From Solibacillus merdavium (lineage in GTDB: Bacteria > Bacillota > Bacilli > Bacillales_A > Planococcaceae), in assembly GCF_014836935.1 (NCBI RefSeq), contig NZ_JACSPW010000012.1:62001-126000 (forward strand): DNA of 64,000 nt, given 5' to 3'. Positions 52,016 through 60,866 of this stretch are shown one piece after another. A program made the position numbers and the translations under genes. Position 1 is the stretch's first letter; each line of letters opens with the position of its first letter. The notes beneath the pieces were generated by a model. That model was not told the origin of the DNA, did no database searches, and saw nothing but the letters and a program-made list of their open reading frames with translations.

Positions 52016-52270
52016 TTACATCATTTTCTTTATTTGTCTTAATTCATTTATTAAATAATCCAGCTGTTTCTGCATATCCTTAGACTGAGTCGGTGGGGTG
52101 CCCGAATCCCCGTTTTTAGATTTTTCCAAAGCATCCAGTGCAAGACCGGCAGCAATTGCAGCAATTGCATCTCCTAATGTAGCGATAGATGCACCTATAA
52201 AAGCAAGTCTGGCTATTTGAATATCCTGAGAATCTGAGGATTGTTCTGAATTTTTCTTATTGTTATTCAT
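52016..52270 (-). CDS. Small hypothetical protein (84 aa)
   Basis: An Asn/Ser/Gln-rich head, a hydrophobic Ala/Ile-rich helix (IARLAFIGASIATLGDAIAA), and a C-terminal charged helix (MQKQLDYLINELRQIKKM). Similar short proteins occur in Bacillales without a known role. GAGGAAATAA lies before the ATG at 52268-52270. Confidence 0.6.
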   Translation of the reverse strand: MNNNKKNSEQSSDSQDIQIARLAFIGASIATLGDAIAAIAAGLALDALEKSKNGDSGTPPTQSKDMQKQLDYLINELRQIKKMM

Positions 52271-52365
52271 TTATTTCCTCCTCACCAATAAATAATGATT
52301 GTAATTCATCATATGTAGACGGCTTCCATCTTGATAGATAGGGTATAGCCCAATAAGCCATTAAA

Positions 52366-52401
52366 TACAAAAGACCAGGACTCATAAGTGAGCCTGGTCA
52401 A
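52366..52401 (-). terminator. Terminator of the DUF378 gene
   Basis: GACCAGGACTCA / TGAGCCTGGTC with a TAAG loop (one bulge) and TTTTGTATTT after it on the minus strand. Confidence 0.8.
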
Positions 52402-52407
52402 TGATAG

Positions 52408-52767
52408 TTATGATTTCTTCTTCTGATCGCTGTTACTGCTGTAATGCTTGGCTTTAGTATCATCACTTGTTTTCTTATATTCCGAAAAATCTTCTTCTTT
52501 ACCAGCTTCCATATTATAATTCGGTCTTGTATTCGCACGATTAGATGTATTGTAGGAATTTTCCTCTACATCGTCTAATGGTTTCATAAGAATCGGAATC
52601 GATATAAGTCCTGCAATCCCTACAAGAGCATAAACAATTCTTGATAATACAGATGTTTGTCCACCAAATAATGAAGCCACTAAATCAAACTGGAAAAATC
52701 CAATAAGTCCCCAGTTGATTGCACCAATAATGACTAGAACTAATGCTGTTCTATATAATATTCCCAT
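52408..52767 (-). CDS. DUF378 membrane protein
   Basis: 119 residues. The first 60 form the DUF378 unit with two membrane helices: LVLVIIGAINWGLIGFFQFDLVASLFG and LSRIVYALVGIAGL. A hydrophilic tail of about 55 residues (Asn/Ser/Lys-rich) is an addition to the usual 60-80 residue family. Function unknown. GGAGATG lies before the ATG, and a sigma-B-like promoter is upstream. Confidence 0.82.
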   Translation of the reverse strand: MGILYRTALVLVIIGAINWGLIGFFQFDLVASLFGGQTSVLSRIVYALVGIAGLISIPILMKPLDDVEENSYNTSNRANTRPNYNMEAGKEEDFSEYKKTSDDTKAKHYSSNSDQKKKS

Positions 52768-52799
52768 TTTGTAACATCTCCTTTATTTTTTTGACGCGA

Positions 52800-52823
52800 A
52801 TATCCTGGCGTTTAAAAACAAAC
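52800..52823 (-). promoter_or_regulatory. Possible sigma-B-type promoter of the DUF378 gene
   Basis: On the minus strand GTTT, 14 bases, GGATAT, compared with GTTTAA-N12-14-GGGTAT. It lies about 32 bases before the start codon. The rest of 52824-53144 holds no gene; a TATAAT at 53104 is probably the -10 for the following gene. Confidence 0.4.
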
Positions 52824-53144
52824 AGGACTTCGTTTCTTAATCTTCATATATTTTCTCCGGAAACCGCTGATTTATACTATTTTATATTTGATTAGGAATG
52901 ATCATTAAAAAAAGCCAATTGACATAAAATATCGACTTAAAAAATGACAATTGCACAAACAAAAAACCTTCAAAATGCATATTAAATATTAAGGAGTACT
53001 ACACTATATAGAGGTTACTGCTGCTTCCTGTTAGAAAAAGACGTGATTTTTAATAATTTTATTAAAAATTTAGTTTTTTAAGGTGAATTTTTATGTAACT
53101 CAAGGTATAATATTTGTATACTATAAGAAAAAGGAGGACTGCCG

Positions 53145-53336
53145 ATGATAACCGGTCAGTTAGGGCGAGCATTCCAATTAGCGGAAAAACATAAGCTCGA
53201 CGTAAGTACAGTTTTAGAATTAACGAAAGTGATTGCAAAAGAAGTAAATGGCTCCCAAAAAGTTGAGGAGAAGATCTTGCAGCAGATGATTCAAATTTTA
53301 GAGAACAACAAAACGATTCTTAGGGAGGCAACATAA
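53145..53336 (+). CDS. Small hypothetical protein (63 aa)
   Basis: MITGQLGRAFQLAEKHKLD then helices to LENNKTILREAT: all-helical, soluble, amphipathic. No Spo0E SQELD motif, so I do not assign that family. AAAGGAGGA lies 7 bases before the ATG; TATAAT at 53104 is a likely -10. A terminator lies 50 bases after the stop. Confidence 0.7.
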   Translation: MITGQLGRAFQLAEKHKLDVSTVLELTKVIAKEVNGSQKVEEKILQQMIQILENNKTILREAT

Positions 53337-53343
53337 AAATTGA

Positions 53344-53388
53344 TGCAAACTATTGAGCTCTACGATGATTTAGACACATTTGACTAAA
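53344..53388 (+). CDS. Possible 14-codon acidic ORF
   Basis: MQTIELYDDLDTFD, acidic. AGGGAGG (53323-53329) inside the end of the previous gene is 14 bases upstream of the ATG, or 11 before the TTG at 53341. It ends in the terminator. Could be chance. Confidence 0.25.
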
Positions 53389-53428
53389 GGCGCTACTCAG
53401 CAAATGAAATACGAGTAGCGCCTTTTAT
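53387..53428 (+). terminator. Terminator after the 63-aa gene
   Basis: Perfect 13-bp stem AAAGGCGCTACTC / GAGTAGCGCCTTT and TTT. Confidence 0.9.
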
Positions 53429-53506
53429 GTTGCCTTTTTTTATACATTTCAATACATAATTCTTAACAAAAGCTCCCCAATAGAAATTCTATTGTTATAA
53501 GAACCA

Positions 53507-54181
53507 CTATTTTTTAAATAAAAGTTTTGAAATAGATTTTGTGAATTCTTCATAGGAAAAAGAATTTTCTCTTCGCTGGTTATACCACTTTTGAATTGTA
53601 GCTACTAGCCAAAACGGCACAGAATTGCCTTCTATTAAATGATAGTACTGGTCATATCCTTTTTTTAAATGTTCCCAACGAAAATCATTGCCTGATTGTG
53701 TATATTCAGAGACATCAATAATTTTTGCTTTGCCATTTTGAAGCAAAATGTTTTTCAAATGGATATCACGTGGGTTCAATCCTTTACTCCGTACGTATTC
53801 TCTTGCATCCTCCACTTCATTTACAACCTGTTGTGGGATATGGATACCTTGCAGAATGCAGTCAAATAGCGTTTTTCCTTCTTCGTAACTTAAAACGAGG
53901 TACTCGTCGGAGGAAGCGTAACACGTTGGAAAGTAGGGTGAATCTCCTAAGTGTTGATAAACCTTTGCTTCCATTTTTACTTTTTCTACTTTATCTTGCG
54001 CATATAACTTAAACGCATAAGCGGGAACGGAATGAGACTGAAAAACTGCTGCATCTGTACCGACACCTATACACTTTAAATTATCCGCGTCGCCAATTAT
54101 AGTTACCGGCTGGTTATTTGGATTTGAATAAACTTTAATTTTTGAAAGAGAACTTATATCTTTTTCCCATTCTTTCATCAT
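53507..54181 (-). CDS. Small protein kinase-like protein (YbdM/YrzF type)
   Basis: 224 residues, compact protein-kinase fold: a glycine-loop-like GVGTDAAVF, the ATP-binding Lys in YAFKLY, the helix C Glu in VKMEAKVYQHL, hinge YLVLSYEEGKTL, catalytic loop NPRDIHLKNILL (Asp present, HRD replaced by PRD) and IIDVSEY in place of DFG. Such compact kinases occur in Bacillus and are poorly characterised. The ATG is at 54179-54181 or one codon later; GGAGAG lies upstream. Confidence 0.75.
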   Translation of the reverse strand: MMKEWEKDISSLSKIKVYSNPNNQPVTIIGDADNLKCIGVGTDAAVFQSHSVPAYAFKLYAQDKVEKVKMEAKVYQHLGDSPYFPTCYASSDEYLVLSYEEGKTLFDCILQGIHIPQQVVNEVEDAREYVRSKGLNPRDIHLKNILLQNGKAKIIDVSEYTQSGNDFRWEHLKKGYDQYYHLIEGNSVPFWLVATIQKWYNQRRENSFSYEEFTKSISKLLFKK

Positions 54182-54206
54182 ATAATCTCTCCGTTCATTT
54201 TCTGAA

Positions 54207-54761
54207 TTAACGGGTCCACTTTTGTTTTATTTTTCTTCCGAGCAAGAATAAAGCGATTAAGTATAGTGCAATGATCAATACTACATCCCAGTTGCCAGAA
54301 GCAATTTGATGTCCTGCTAGTGAAAAGGCTAAGATATTAGGTAACTTCCCAAGAATGGTTGCTGCAATAAAGGCAATTACGTGGACATTAGAAATACCTG
54401 CAATTAAATTTACACCTGCGGAAGGTAGGATAGGAATAAGGCGTCCAAGAAGGACTGCTAAAAAGCCGTTTGTTTGAATGAGCTCAACATATTTCGCCAA
54501 GTATTGATGTTTTGTTAAATATTTTAGTGCAACGCTTCGAAATAAATTCTTACTTAGTAAAAATAATAAAATGGATCCCGTAGTGGTACCGAGCAGGTTA
54601 ATCATTAAACCCGGTATAAAATCATGATTACTGGCGATGAAGGCGGCCAGAACGGGAATAGGCGCAAATGGAATCATAGAAACAAGTAGCATTATTAAAA
54701 ACTGATAAAGCCATGCATAGGGGTTTTCATTCTGTACGAGGTCTAAAATTAGTTGTTCCAT
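54207..54761 (-). CDS. TVP38/TMEM64 (VTT domain) membrane protein
   Basis: 184 residues with about five membrane segments. VTT features: SMIPFAPIPVLAAFIAS re-entrant segment, NLLGTTTGSILLFLLSKN, and the conserved LLGRLIPILPSAGVNLIAGISN. Related to DedA proteins; the role is probably in membrane lipid transport. It lies 25 bases upstream of the kinase-like gene and is probably co-transcribed with it. Confidence 0.8.
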   Translation of the reverse strand: MEQLILDLVQNENPYAWLYQFLIMLLVSMIPFAPIPVLAAFIASNHDFIPGLMINLLGTTTGSILLFLLSKNLFRSVALKYLTKHQYLAKYVELIQTNGFLAVLLGRLIPILPSAGVNLIAGISNVHVIAFIAATILGKLPNILAFSLAGHQIASGNWDVVLIIALYLIALFLLGRKIKQKWTR

Positions 54762-54962
54762 ATTATATCCTTTTAATAGTTATGTTAATATATTATCCGT
54801 TCTTTAATAAGACGCACCTGGTGATAAAAAGGTGCATGCACCCCATTAAAAATACACATTAAAGGTTTTTAAAAATAAAAATTGCTTTATGTTTGTTACA
54901 GTTACAAAAATTAATTTTTATAGACTATAATAGATAGGAAATGAATTTGGAGGGTGTTTATC

Positions 54963-55943
54963 TTGTCGAATGAATTAGAAAAAACATATTTAGATTTTAT
55001 GAAATACATTTTAGATAACGGCGTAAAAAAAGAAGATCGTACAGGGACTGGTACAATTAGCGTTTTTGGTTATCAAATGCGTTTCGACTTATCAAAAGGT
55101 TTCCCATTATTCACAACTAAAAGAACATCATTTAAACTAATTGCAAGTGAATTATTATGGTTTATTAAAGGTGATACAAATATTCGTTATCTTTTACAAC
55201 ATAATAACCATATATGGGATGAGTGGGCATTTAAGAAATGGGTTGAATCTGATGAATACGAAGGTCCAGATATGACTGATTTTGGCCTACGTTGTTTAGA
55301 AGACGAGGAATTTAATTTATTGTACAAAAAAGAAATGAAAGATTTCTGTGATCGAGTATTAACAGATGATGAATTTGCTGAGAAATACGGCGATTTAGGA
55401 AATGTATATGGTAAGCAATGGAGACGTTGGACAGACTCTGAAGGAAATGAAATTGATCAATTAAAGGATGTCATTGACCAAATTAAAACGAATCCTGATT
55501 CACGCCGATTAATTGTAAATGCATGGAACCCAGAAGACGTAATAAATGCCGGAGCAAAAGGAAGTAAAGCTGCATTACCACCGTGTCATGTAATGTTCCA
55601 ATTTTATGTAGCTAATAATAAATTGAGCTGTCAATTATACCAACGCAGCGGAGACACTTTTTTAGGAATTAATTACAACATTACTTCTTATGCTTTGCTT
55701 CTTTATTTGATGGCTAAAGAGTGTAATCTAGAAGTTGGAGAATTCGTTCATACAATTGGCGATGCACATATTTATCTAAATCATGTTGAGCAAGTGCAAG
55801 AACAATTGTCACGTGAGCTAAGAGACTTACCAACATTAACGATTAATGCAGATAAGCAATCGATTTTTGATATTGAATTGGAAGATTTAACGATTGAAGG
55901 CTACAATCCACATCCATCGATTAAAGCACCGATAGCGGTATAA
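54963..55943 (+). CDS. thyA: Thymidylate synthase
   Basis: Methylates dUMP to dTMP using methylene-tetrahydrofolate. 326 residues from the TTG at 54963. Seen: [20 protein letters not shown], the catalytic Cys208 in [27 protein letters not shown] and [14 protein letters not shown]. An insert of about 50 residues (about 92-145, [11 protein letters not shown] to [10 protein letters not shown]) makes it the longer ThyA form known from lactobacilli and staphylococci. GGAGG is 9 bases before the TTG; the GTG at 54954 abuts it. dfrA follows after 12 bases. Confidence 0.95.
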   Translation: MSNELEKTYLDFMKYILDNGVKKEDRTGTGTISVFGYQMRFDLSKGFPLFTTKRTSFKLIASELLWFIKGDTNIRYLLQHNNHIWDEWAFKKWVESDEYEGPDMTDFGLRCLEDEEFNLLYKKEMKDFCDRVLTDDEFAEKYGDLGNVYGKQWRRWTDSEGNEIDQLKDVIDQIKTNPDSRRLIVNAWNPEDVINAGAKGSKAALPPCHVMFQFYVANNKLSCQLYQRSGDTFLGINYNITSYALLLYLMAKECNLEVGEFVHTIGDAHIYLNHVEQVQEQLSRELRDLPTLTINADKQSIFDIELEDLTIEGYNPHPSIKAPIAV

Positions 55944-55955
55944 AGGGGAATAACG

Positions 55956-56426
55956 ATGATTTCACTAATTGTTGCACATGATGAAAATAGGGTTATTGGT
56001 TATAAAAATGAACTTCCTTGGCACTTGCCTGGTGACTTGAAATATTTTAAAGAGATGACAATGGGTAAGCCAATTGTCATGGGCCGTAAAACATTTGAAT
56101 CGATTGGACGCCCATTACCAGGTCGCCGTAATATTGTCATAACGCGAAATGCAGATTATAAAGCAGATGGAATAGAAGTTGTAGGAAGCCTCCAGGATGC
56201 GTTGACGCTCGTTCAGGATGTCGAGGAAATTATGATTATTGGTGGAGCTCAAATTTTCGAACAAGTGATGCCGATAGCTGATAAATTGTATATAACTTTA
56301 ATTAACCATAAGTTTAAGGGGGATACTTACTTCCCAACATACGAAGATTGGAAAAAAGTATCCTGTCAACAGCCAGTAAAGTCGGATGAAGGCTTTACAT
56401 TCCAATACTGTATCTTCGAAAAATAA
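55956..56426 (+). CDS. dfrA: Dihydrofolate reductase
   Basis: NADPH-dependent reduction of dihydrofolate, which ThyA produces. 156 residues: SLIVAHDENRVIGYKNELPWHLPGDLKYFK with the active-site Asp26, GRKTFESIGRPLPGRRNIVITRN, and the MIIGGAQIFE nucleotide segment. Start ATG after AAAGGGG. Operon with thyA; a strong terminator follows. Confidence 0.95.
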   Translation: MISLIVAHDENRVIGYKNELPWHLPGDLKYFKEMTMGKPIVMGRKTFESIGRPLPGRRNIVITRNADYKADGIEVVGSLQDALTLVQDVEEIMIIGGAQIFEQVMPIADKLYITLINHKFKGDTYFPTYEDWKKVSCQQPVKSDEGFTFQYCIFEK

Positions 56427-56472
56427 AAGACGTGCTGAATTGTGAAAAACAAATTCAGCACGTCGCTTTTTT
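56427..56472. terminator. Bidirectional terminator, thyA-dfrA / hemolysin III family gene
   Basis: GACGTGCTGAATT / AATTCAGCACGTC perfect 13-bp stem with a 9-base loop and flanking A and T runs. Confidence 0.9.
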
Positions 56473-57115
56473 AAATTAAGTATAAATATACGCAGGCAAC
56501 CATGCAGCTACAACCTGCAATAACAAATAAATGCCAAATTGCATGGTTATAAGGTAACCGAGTCCAAGCGTAGAAAATGGCACCGAAAGTAAAAAATAAT
56601 CCGCCATATAAAAGTAGCATAAACCCATCAAAAGTTAAAAAACTGTAGAGGGGGCGGATTGCGATAATGATTAGCCATCCCATTGCTATATATAATACTA
56701 AAGACAGCTTTTCAAATCGATGGATGAACAAACATTTGAATAGAACTCCTAAAATCGCAATGGACCATATAATGCATAGCATGACAATGCCAAATGTTCC
56801 TCCGATTGCTATTAGTAAAAATGGGGTATAGGTACCTGCAATTAATATATAGATGGATGAGTGGTCTAAAATTGCGAATATACGTTTATATTTTTCCGGG
56901 ACACTATGTAATAGCGTTGACATTAAAAACAGCAAAATTAATGAAGCTCCAAAAATAGCGTATGAAGTAACATGCAAGGCAGAACCATTTATTGCCGAAT
57001 AGATAATAAGCAATATACAGACGGGAATACTAATTACTAGGCCTATGCCATGTGTAATCGCGTTCCACAACTCTTCCTTCCAGTTCTTATAATCAAATGT
57101 ATCTATTTTTTGCAT
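56471..57115 (-). CDS. Hemolysin III / TrhA family membrane protein (YplQ-like)
   Basis: 214 residues, seven membrane segments, PAQR-related family. Conserved residues: NAITHGIGLVISI (TM1 His), LLHSVPEKYKRIFAILDHSSIYILIAGTYTPF (the Ser/His/Asp metal-site region) and NHAIWHLFVIAG (C-terminal His). Members affect membrane fluidity or energetics; haemolysis is not general. The position before the DegV and ypmRS genes matches yplQ in B. subtilis. Confidence 0.9.
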   Translation of the reverse strand: MQKIDTFDYKNWKEELWNAITHGIGLVISIPVCILLIIYSAINGSALHVTSYAIFGASLILLFLMSTLLHSVPEKYKRIFAILDHSSIYILIAGTYTPFLLIAIGGTFGIVMLCIIWSIAILGVLFKCLFIHRFEKLSLVLYIAMGWLIIIAIRPLYSFLTFDGFMLLLYGGLFFTFGAIFYAWTRLPYNHAIWHLFVIAGCSCMVACVYLYLI

Positions 57116-57314
57116 CGTACATCACACTCCTCTTTATATTAGTATAGTTTATATAGTAAATTATTGTGATAGTTGATTGTCATGATGTTATACTGCTATA
57201 TGTCATAAGAGAATGATGATAAAGTGGGGCATTTTACAATGACAAATGTCATATTGGTAAACAAAATTGATTTCTTTATAATAGTAAGGAAGATAGAAAA
57301 AGGATGTGTTCTCT

Positions 57315-58160
57315 TTGAGTCAAATTCATATTGTAACTGATTCTACATGTGATTTAACAGATGCAGAAATTAAACAGCACGGAATCCATGTAGTGCCACT
57401 AACAGTTCAAATTGACGATAAAACGTATACAGATCGCGTGAACCTGCAACCGGATACATTTATCGAATTATTAAAAACAGCAAAAGAATTACCAAAAAGC
57501 TCCCAGCCTGCTCCAGGTGTATTTAAAGAATTGTATGAGGAGCTAGGTAAGGATGGGTCGCAAGTTGTTTCGATTCATATGACAGGTAGTATGAGTGGAA
57601 CATACCAATCTGCAAACCAAGCAGCCGAAATGAGTAATGCCGATGTTACAGTAATTGATTCACGCTATATCGCATTCGGCCTTGCTTTCCAACTTCGCGA
57701 AGCAATCCGTTTACGTGACGCTGGAGCGACTGTGGAAGAAATTTTGGCAGGCGTTAACAAAGTGCGTGAAAACACACGTCTTTTCGTTGCACTGGATACA
57801 TTGGAAAACATGGTTAAGGGCGGAAGGATTGGAAAAGGTAAAGCGGTTGTCAGCTCATTGCTTAATATTAAACCTATTGGGCACCTGGATATTGGCGAGG
57901 TTACAATTTGTGCCAAACCACGAAGCTATAAGCAAATCGTGAAATTTTTAATGAGTGAATTTGAAAAAGATACAAAGGGCAAAAAAGTAATGGCTGTAGG
58001 AATCTCTCATGCGAATTCGATGGACACATTAGTTAATCCATTAATAGAGCAAGTAAAAGCGACAGGCTTTACAGGAGAAGTAGAAGTAGCATTTACATCA
58101 CCAGTAATCAGTACACATACTGGTGAAGGTGCAATCGGCTTTATGTATTATACCGAATAA
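57315..58160 (+). CDS. DegV family fatty-acid-binding protein
   Basis: 281 residues, two-domain DegV fold: IVTDSTCDLTDAEI at the N-terminus, SSQPAPGVFKELYEEL, SMSGTYQSANQAA and VIDSRYIAFGL in the ligand cleft, and GGRIGKGKAVVSSLLNIKPIG. FakB proteins of this family present fatty acids to the FakA kinase. The specific role here is not known. The start is TTG 57315, 10 bases after AAAGGA; GTG at 57306 is adjacent to that site. Confidence 0.88.
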   Translation: MSQIHIVTDSTCDLTDAEIKQHGIHVVPLTVQIDDKTYTDRVNLQPDTFIELLKTAKELPKSSQPAPGVFKELYEELGKDGSQVVSIHMTGSMSGTYQSANQAAEMSNADVTVIDSRYIAFGLAFQLREAIRLRDAGATVEEILAGVNKVRENTRLFVALDTLENMVKGGRIGKGKAVVSSLLNIKPIGHLDIGEVTICAKPRSYKQIVKFLMSEFEKDTKGKKVMAVGISHANSMDTLVNPLIEQVKATGFTGEVEVAFTSPVISTHTGEGAIGFMYYTE

Positions 58161-58165
58161 AAATA

Positions 58166-58208
58166 GGGTAATTCTAAAGGTCTGAACCTCTAGAATTACC
58201 TTTTTTAT
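58166..58208 (+). terminator. Terminator of the DegV gene
   Basis: GGTAATTCTA / TAGAATTACC perfect outer stem with an inner AGGT/ACCT pairing, followed by TTTTTT. Confidence 0.88.
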
Positions 58209-58356
58209 TTCGATGCTTGAGATTCTTTAAGCAGATACTTACATAACATAAAATAATGGTAATTTTCCATAAATCCAGTTGTTTCTAGGCAAATCATTCC
58301 TCAATATGCAGAAAATATTTTATAATAAAATAATATAATAAAAAGGGGGAAATTGT

Positions 58357-59259
58357 ATGTGGCGGTTATTACTCACATCATTGGCTGTCATTTTTTTATC
58401 CGCATGCTCCATTACAGTTGACCCAAGTCTAGTAGAAGAACAATTAAAAGACAATTCGAGCACCGAAAATAATGAGCAGTCTATTTCGGAAGATGAATCT
58501 GAACAAAAAACTACGGGCTTCTTCGAGATAATAAATGATGTATTTCAACTAGATTGGTCCAATCGTAAAGAAGATAATGCTCAACCAATACAGTATTTAG
58601 CTTTAGGAGATTCATTGACACGCGGAGTGGGGGATGAAACTCAGGATTACGGCTATACAGTACGGCTACAGGATGAGCTTGAAAAATGGCCGATGATTGA
58701 ATCGGTAGAACTTGATAACCGGGGGAAAAACGGGAGACGTAGTAATCAGCTTTTAGATTTATTGCAGCGTGGACATTATGATGAGGAGCTGGCAGAAGCC
58801 GATCTTATCTCGATATCAATTGGTGGTAATGATGTCATGAAAATAGTAAAAAATAATTTATTTACAATGACTAAATCAATGTTTGACAAAGAATTACCTC
58901 GTTTTAATGAACGCTATGAACAGGTTATTGCAGAGATACGTGAAATTAATACCGATGCACCAATTATTCTAGTCGGTTTTTATAATCCATTTTCGATTGT
59001 AGTAGATGAAATAACACCTTTTGATCCAATTATTAATGAATGGAATTCTTCAATCGAGCAATTGGCAGTAAAGGACGGAAAAGCATGTTTTGTATCAGTA
59101 GAGGATTTATTTGTGTCAAATGAGGATATGGTATATCATGTAGACTTCTTTCATCCGAATAGCACGGGGTATGACCGTATGGCAAAACGCATTATTGAAA
59201 CAATGCAAAAATGTAATATTGAAGAGATGTCAGACGGTTTAATAGGATTTGGGGAGTGA
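58357..59259 (+). CDS. ypmR: SGNH-hydrolase lipoprotein (YpmR-like lipase/esterase)
   Basis: 300 residues, exported lipoprotein (lipobox LSAC, Cys17) with an acidic linker. SGNH blocks: GDSLTRGVG (Ser86), the Gly in NRGKNGRRSN, ISIGGNDV with Asn, and HVDFFHPNSTGYDRMA with the Asp-x-x-His pair near the end. Likely a lipid or wall-linked esterase outside the membrane. AAAAAGGGGG lies upstream of the ATG. Its stop overlaps the ribosome site of ypmS. Confidence 0.87.
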   Translation: MWRLLLTSLAVIFLSACSITVDPSLVEEQLKDNSSTENNEQSISEDESEQKTTGFFEIINDVFQLDWSNRKEDNAQPIQYLALGDSLTRGVGDETQDYGYTVRLQDELEKWPMIESVELDNRGKNGRRSNQLLDLLQRGHYDEELAEADLISISIGGNDVMKIVKNNLFTMTKSMFDKELPRFNERYEQVIAEIREINTDAPIILVGFYNPFSIVVDEITPFDPIINEWNSSIEQLAVKDGKACFVSVEDLFVSNEDMVYHVDFFHPNSTGYDRMAKRIIETMQKCNIEEMSDGLIGFGE

Positions 59260-59263
59260 GTAT

Positions 59264-59830
59264 ATGAACAAATGGAAAGTAGCATTTTTATTATTAGCGG
59301 GTTCGGTAATGATTACCCTTGTTTCGGTTGTCTATCTATTAACTGCAGATGGAAAACAAGTCACCGAACAACCACCACTCCCGATAGAGGGCAATATATT
59401 AAAAGTAGAAACTACAGCAAAGGAATTTGAAGCGATTGCCAAACAATATTTAACAGCAGCGATGAAACAATCCCCAGTTCCTGTAGAAATCGTTATTGAT
59501 GAGAAAATTTATTTATACAGTACATTAACCATTTTTAATATTGAGTTGCCGATTCAGATGGATTTCAACCCGGTTGTGAAGGACGGAAATATCGTATTGA
59601 ATCAAGAGGCAGTTCATGTCGGGAAAGCAAATATACCTCCGGAATTTGTATTGAAAATGATTGATGATGCGGTTGATTTCCCAAATTGGATCACCGTAAA
59701 GCCAGATGACGAGGAAATTTATGTAGATTTATCCCGTATTAATATTGCGAGCGGTTCAAGAGTCCGAGCAAAGGAAATCGACCTTCCTAATGATAAAATA
59801 GAATTAGAAGTAGTTATTCCAAATGAATAG
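59264..59830 (+). CDS. ypmS: YpmS family protein
   Basis: 188 residues: one N-terminal membrane helix (about 6-27) then an extracellular domain of DUF2140/YpmS type, with [10 protein letters not shown]-like start and [17 protein letters not shown] and [16 protein letters not shown]. Function unknown, but it follows ypmR here and in B. subtilis. GGGGAGTGAG precedes the ATG at 59264; the frame opens at 59249 within ypmR. Confidence 0.85.
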   Translation: MNKWKVAFLLLAGSVMITLVSVVYLLTADGKQVTEQPPLPIEGNILKVETTAKEFEAIAKQYLTAAMKQSPVPVEIVIDEKIYLYSTLTIFNIELPIQMDFNPVVKDGNIVLNQEAVHVGKANIPPEFVLKMIDDAVDFPNWITVKPDDEEIYVDLSRINIASGSRVRAKEIDLPNDKIELEVVIPNE

Positions 59831-59847
59831 AACTAGGAGGCAAATTT

Positions 59848-60375
59848 ATGGCATATGAAAAAGCGACATTTGCAGGGGGATGCTTCTGGTGTATGGTAAA
59901 GCCATTTGATACACAACCCGGTATTATAGAGGTTGTGTCAGGCTATACGGGGGGGCATGTTGAAAACCCAACATACGAACAGGTATGCAGTGAGACAACC
60001 GGCCATTTAGAAGCTGTGCAAATTACATTTGATCCAGCTATTTATCCATATGAAAAATTAGTTGAGCTTTATTGGACATTAATTGATCCAACTGATGCTG
60101 GTGGTCAATTTTATGACCGCGGTGAATCCTATTCAACGGCAATTTTTTACCATAACGATGTTCAAAAGCAAATTGCCGAACTATCTAAAGCTAAATTAGA
60201 AGCAAGCGGGAAATTCAAAGCACCAATTGCTGTAAAGATTTTAGAAGCTAAGCCATTCTATGTAGCGGAAGAATATCATCAACATTACTATAAAAAGAAT
60301 CCCGCCCATTACGAACGCTATTCAATTGGTTCTGGCCGGGCTGGATTTATTGAAAAACATTGGGGGTCCAAGTAA
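59848..60375 (+). CDS. msrA: Peptide methionine-S-sulfoxide reductase A
   Basis: Reduces the S epimer of methionine sulfoxide. 175 residues with the active-site GGCFWC (Cys12) near the N-terminus, [24 protein letters not shown] and [16 protein letters not shown] lies upstream of the ATG. msrB begins immediately after its stop. Confidence 0.95.
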   Translation: MAYEKATFAGGCFWCMVKPFDTQPGIIEVVSGYTGGHVENPTYEQVCSETTGHLEAVQITFDPAIYPYEKLVELYWTLIDPTDAGGQFYDRGESYSTAIFYHNDVQKQIAELSKAKLEASGKFKAPIAVKILEAKPFYVAEEYHQHYYKKNPAHYERYSIGSGRAGFIEKHWGSK

Positions 60376-60804
60376 ATGAATAAAGAAGAACGCTTAAAGC
60401 AATTAACAGAGATGCAGTACCATGTTACGCAAAATCAAGGAACTGAACCACCATATAGAAATGAATATAACGATGTTTTTGAAGAGGGAATCTATGTTGA
60501 TATTGTATCCGGGAAGCCATTATTTAGCTCAAAGGATAAATATGATGCCGGTTGTGGTTGGCCTTCGTTTTCAAAACCAATCGAACATCTGGAAGTAACG
60601 GAGCACTTTGATACTTCTCATGGAATGCGTCGTGTAGAAGTTCGAAGCAAAACTGCAGATTCACATTTAGGACATGTCTTTCCTGATGGACCACAAGAAT
60701 TAGGCGGCTTACGTTACTGTATCAATTCTGCAGCCTTACGCTTTATTCCAGTAAGTGATTTGGAAAAGGAAGGCTATTCTCAATATTTATCAATGTTCAA
60801 ATAA
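60376..60804 (+). CDS. msrB: Peptide methionine-R-sulfoxide reductase B
   Basis: Reduces the R epimer of methionine sulfoxide. 142 residues: CGWPSF (60-65), [24 protein letters not shown] and the catalytic Cys115 in [11 protein letters not shown]. The paired zinc CxxC motifs of some MsrB are absent, as in the B. subtilis enzyme. It abuts msrA without a spacer and ends the operon. Confidence 0.95.
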   Translation: MNKEERLKQLTEMQYHVTQNQGTEPPYRNEYNDVFEEGIYVDIVSGKPLFSSKDKYDAGCGWPSFSKPIEHLEVTEHFDTSHGMRRVEVRSKTADSHLGHVFPDGPQELGGLRYCINSAALRFIPVSDLEKEGYSQYLSMFK

Positions 60805-60847
60805 AAACAACTCGCTTGTGGTATCCCATAAGCGAGTTGTTTTTTTG
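60805..60847. terminator. Bidirectional terminator, msrB / chemoreceptor
   Basis: ACAACTCGCTT / AAGCGAGTTGT perfect stem, 12-base loop, then seven T. Confidence 0.9.
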
Positions 60848-60866
60848 AATGGAGCAGGGTATAGGG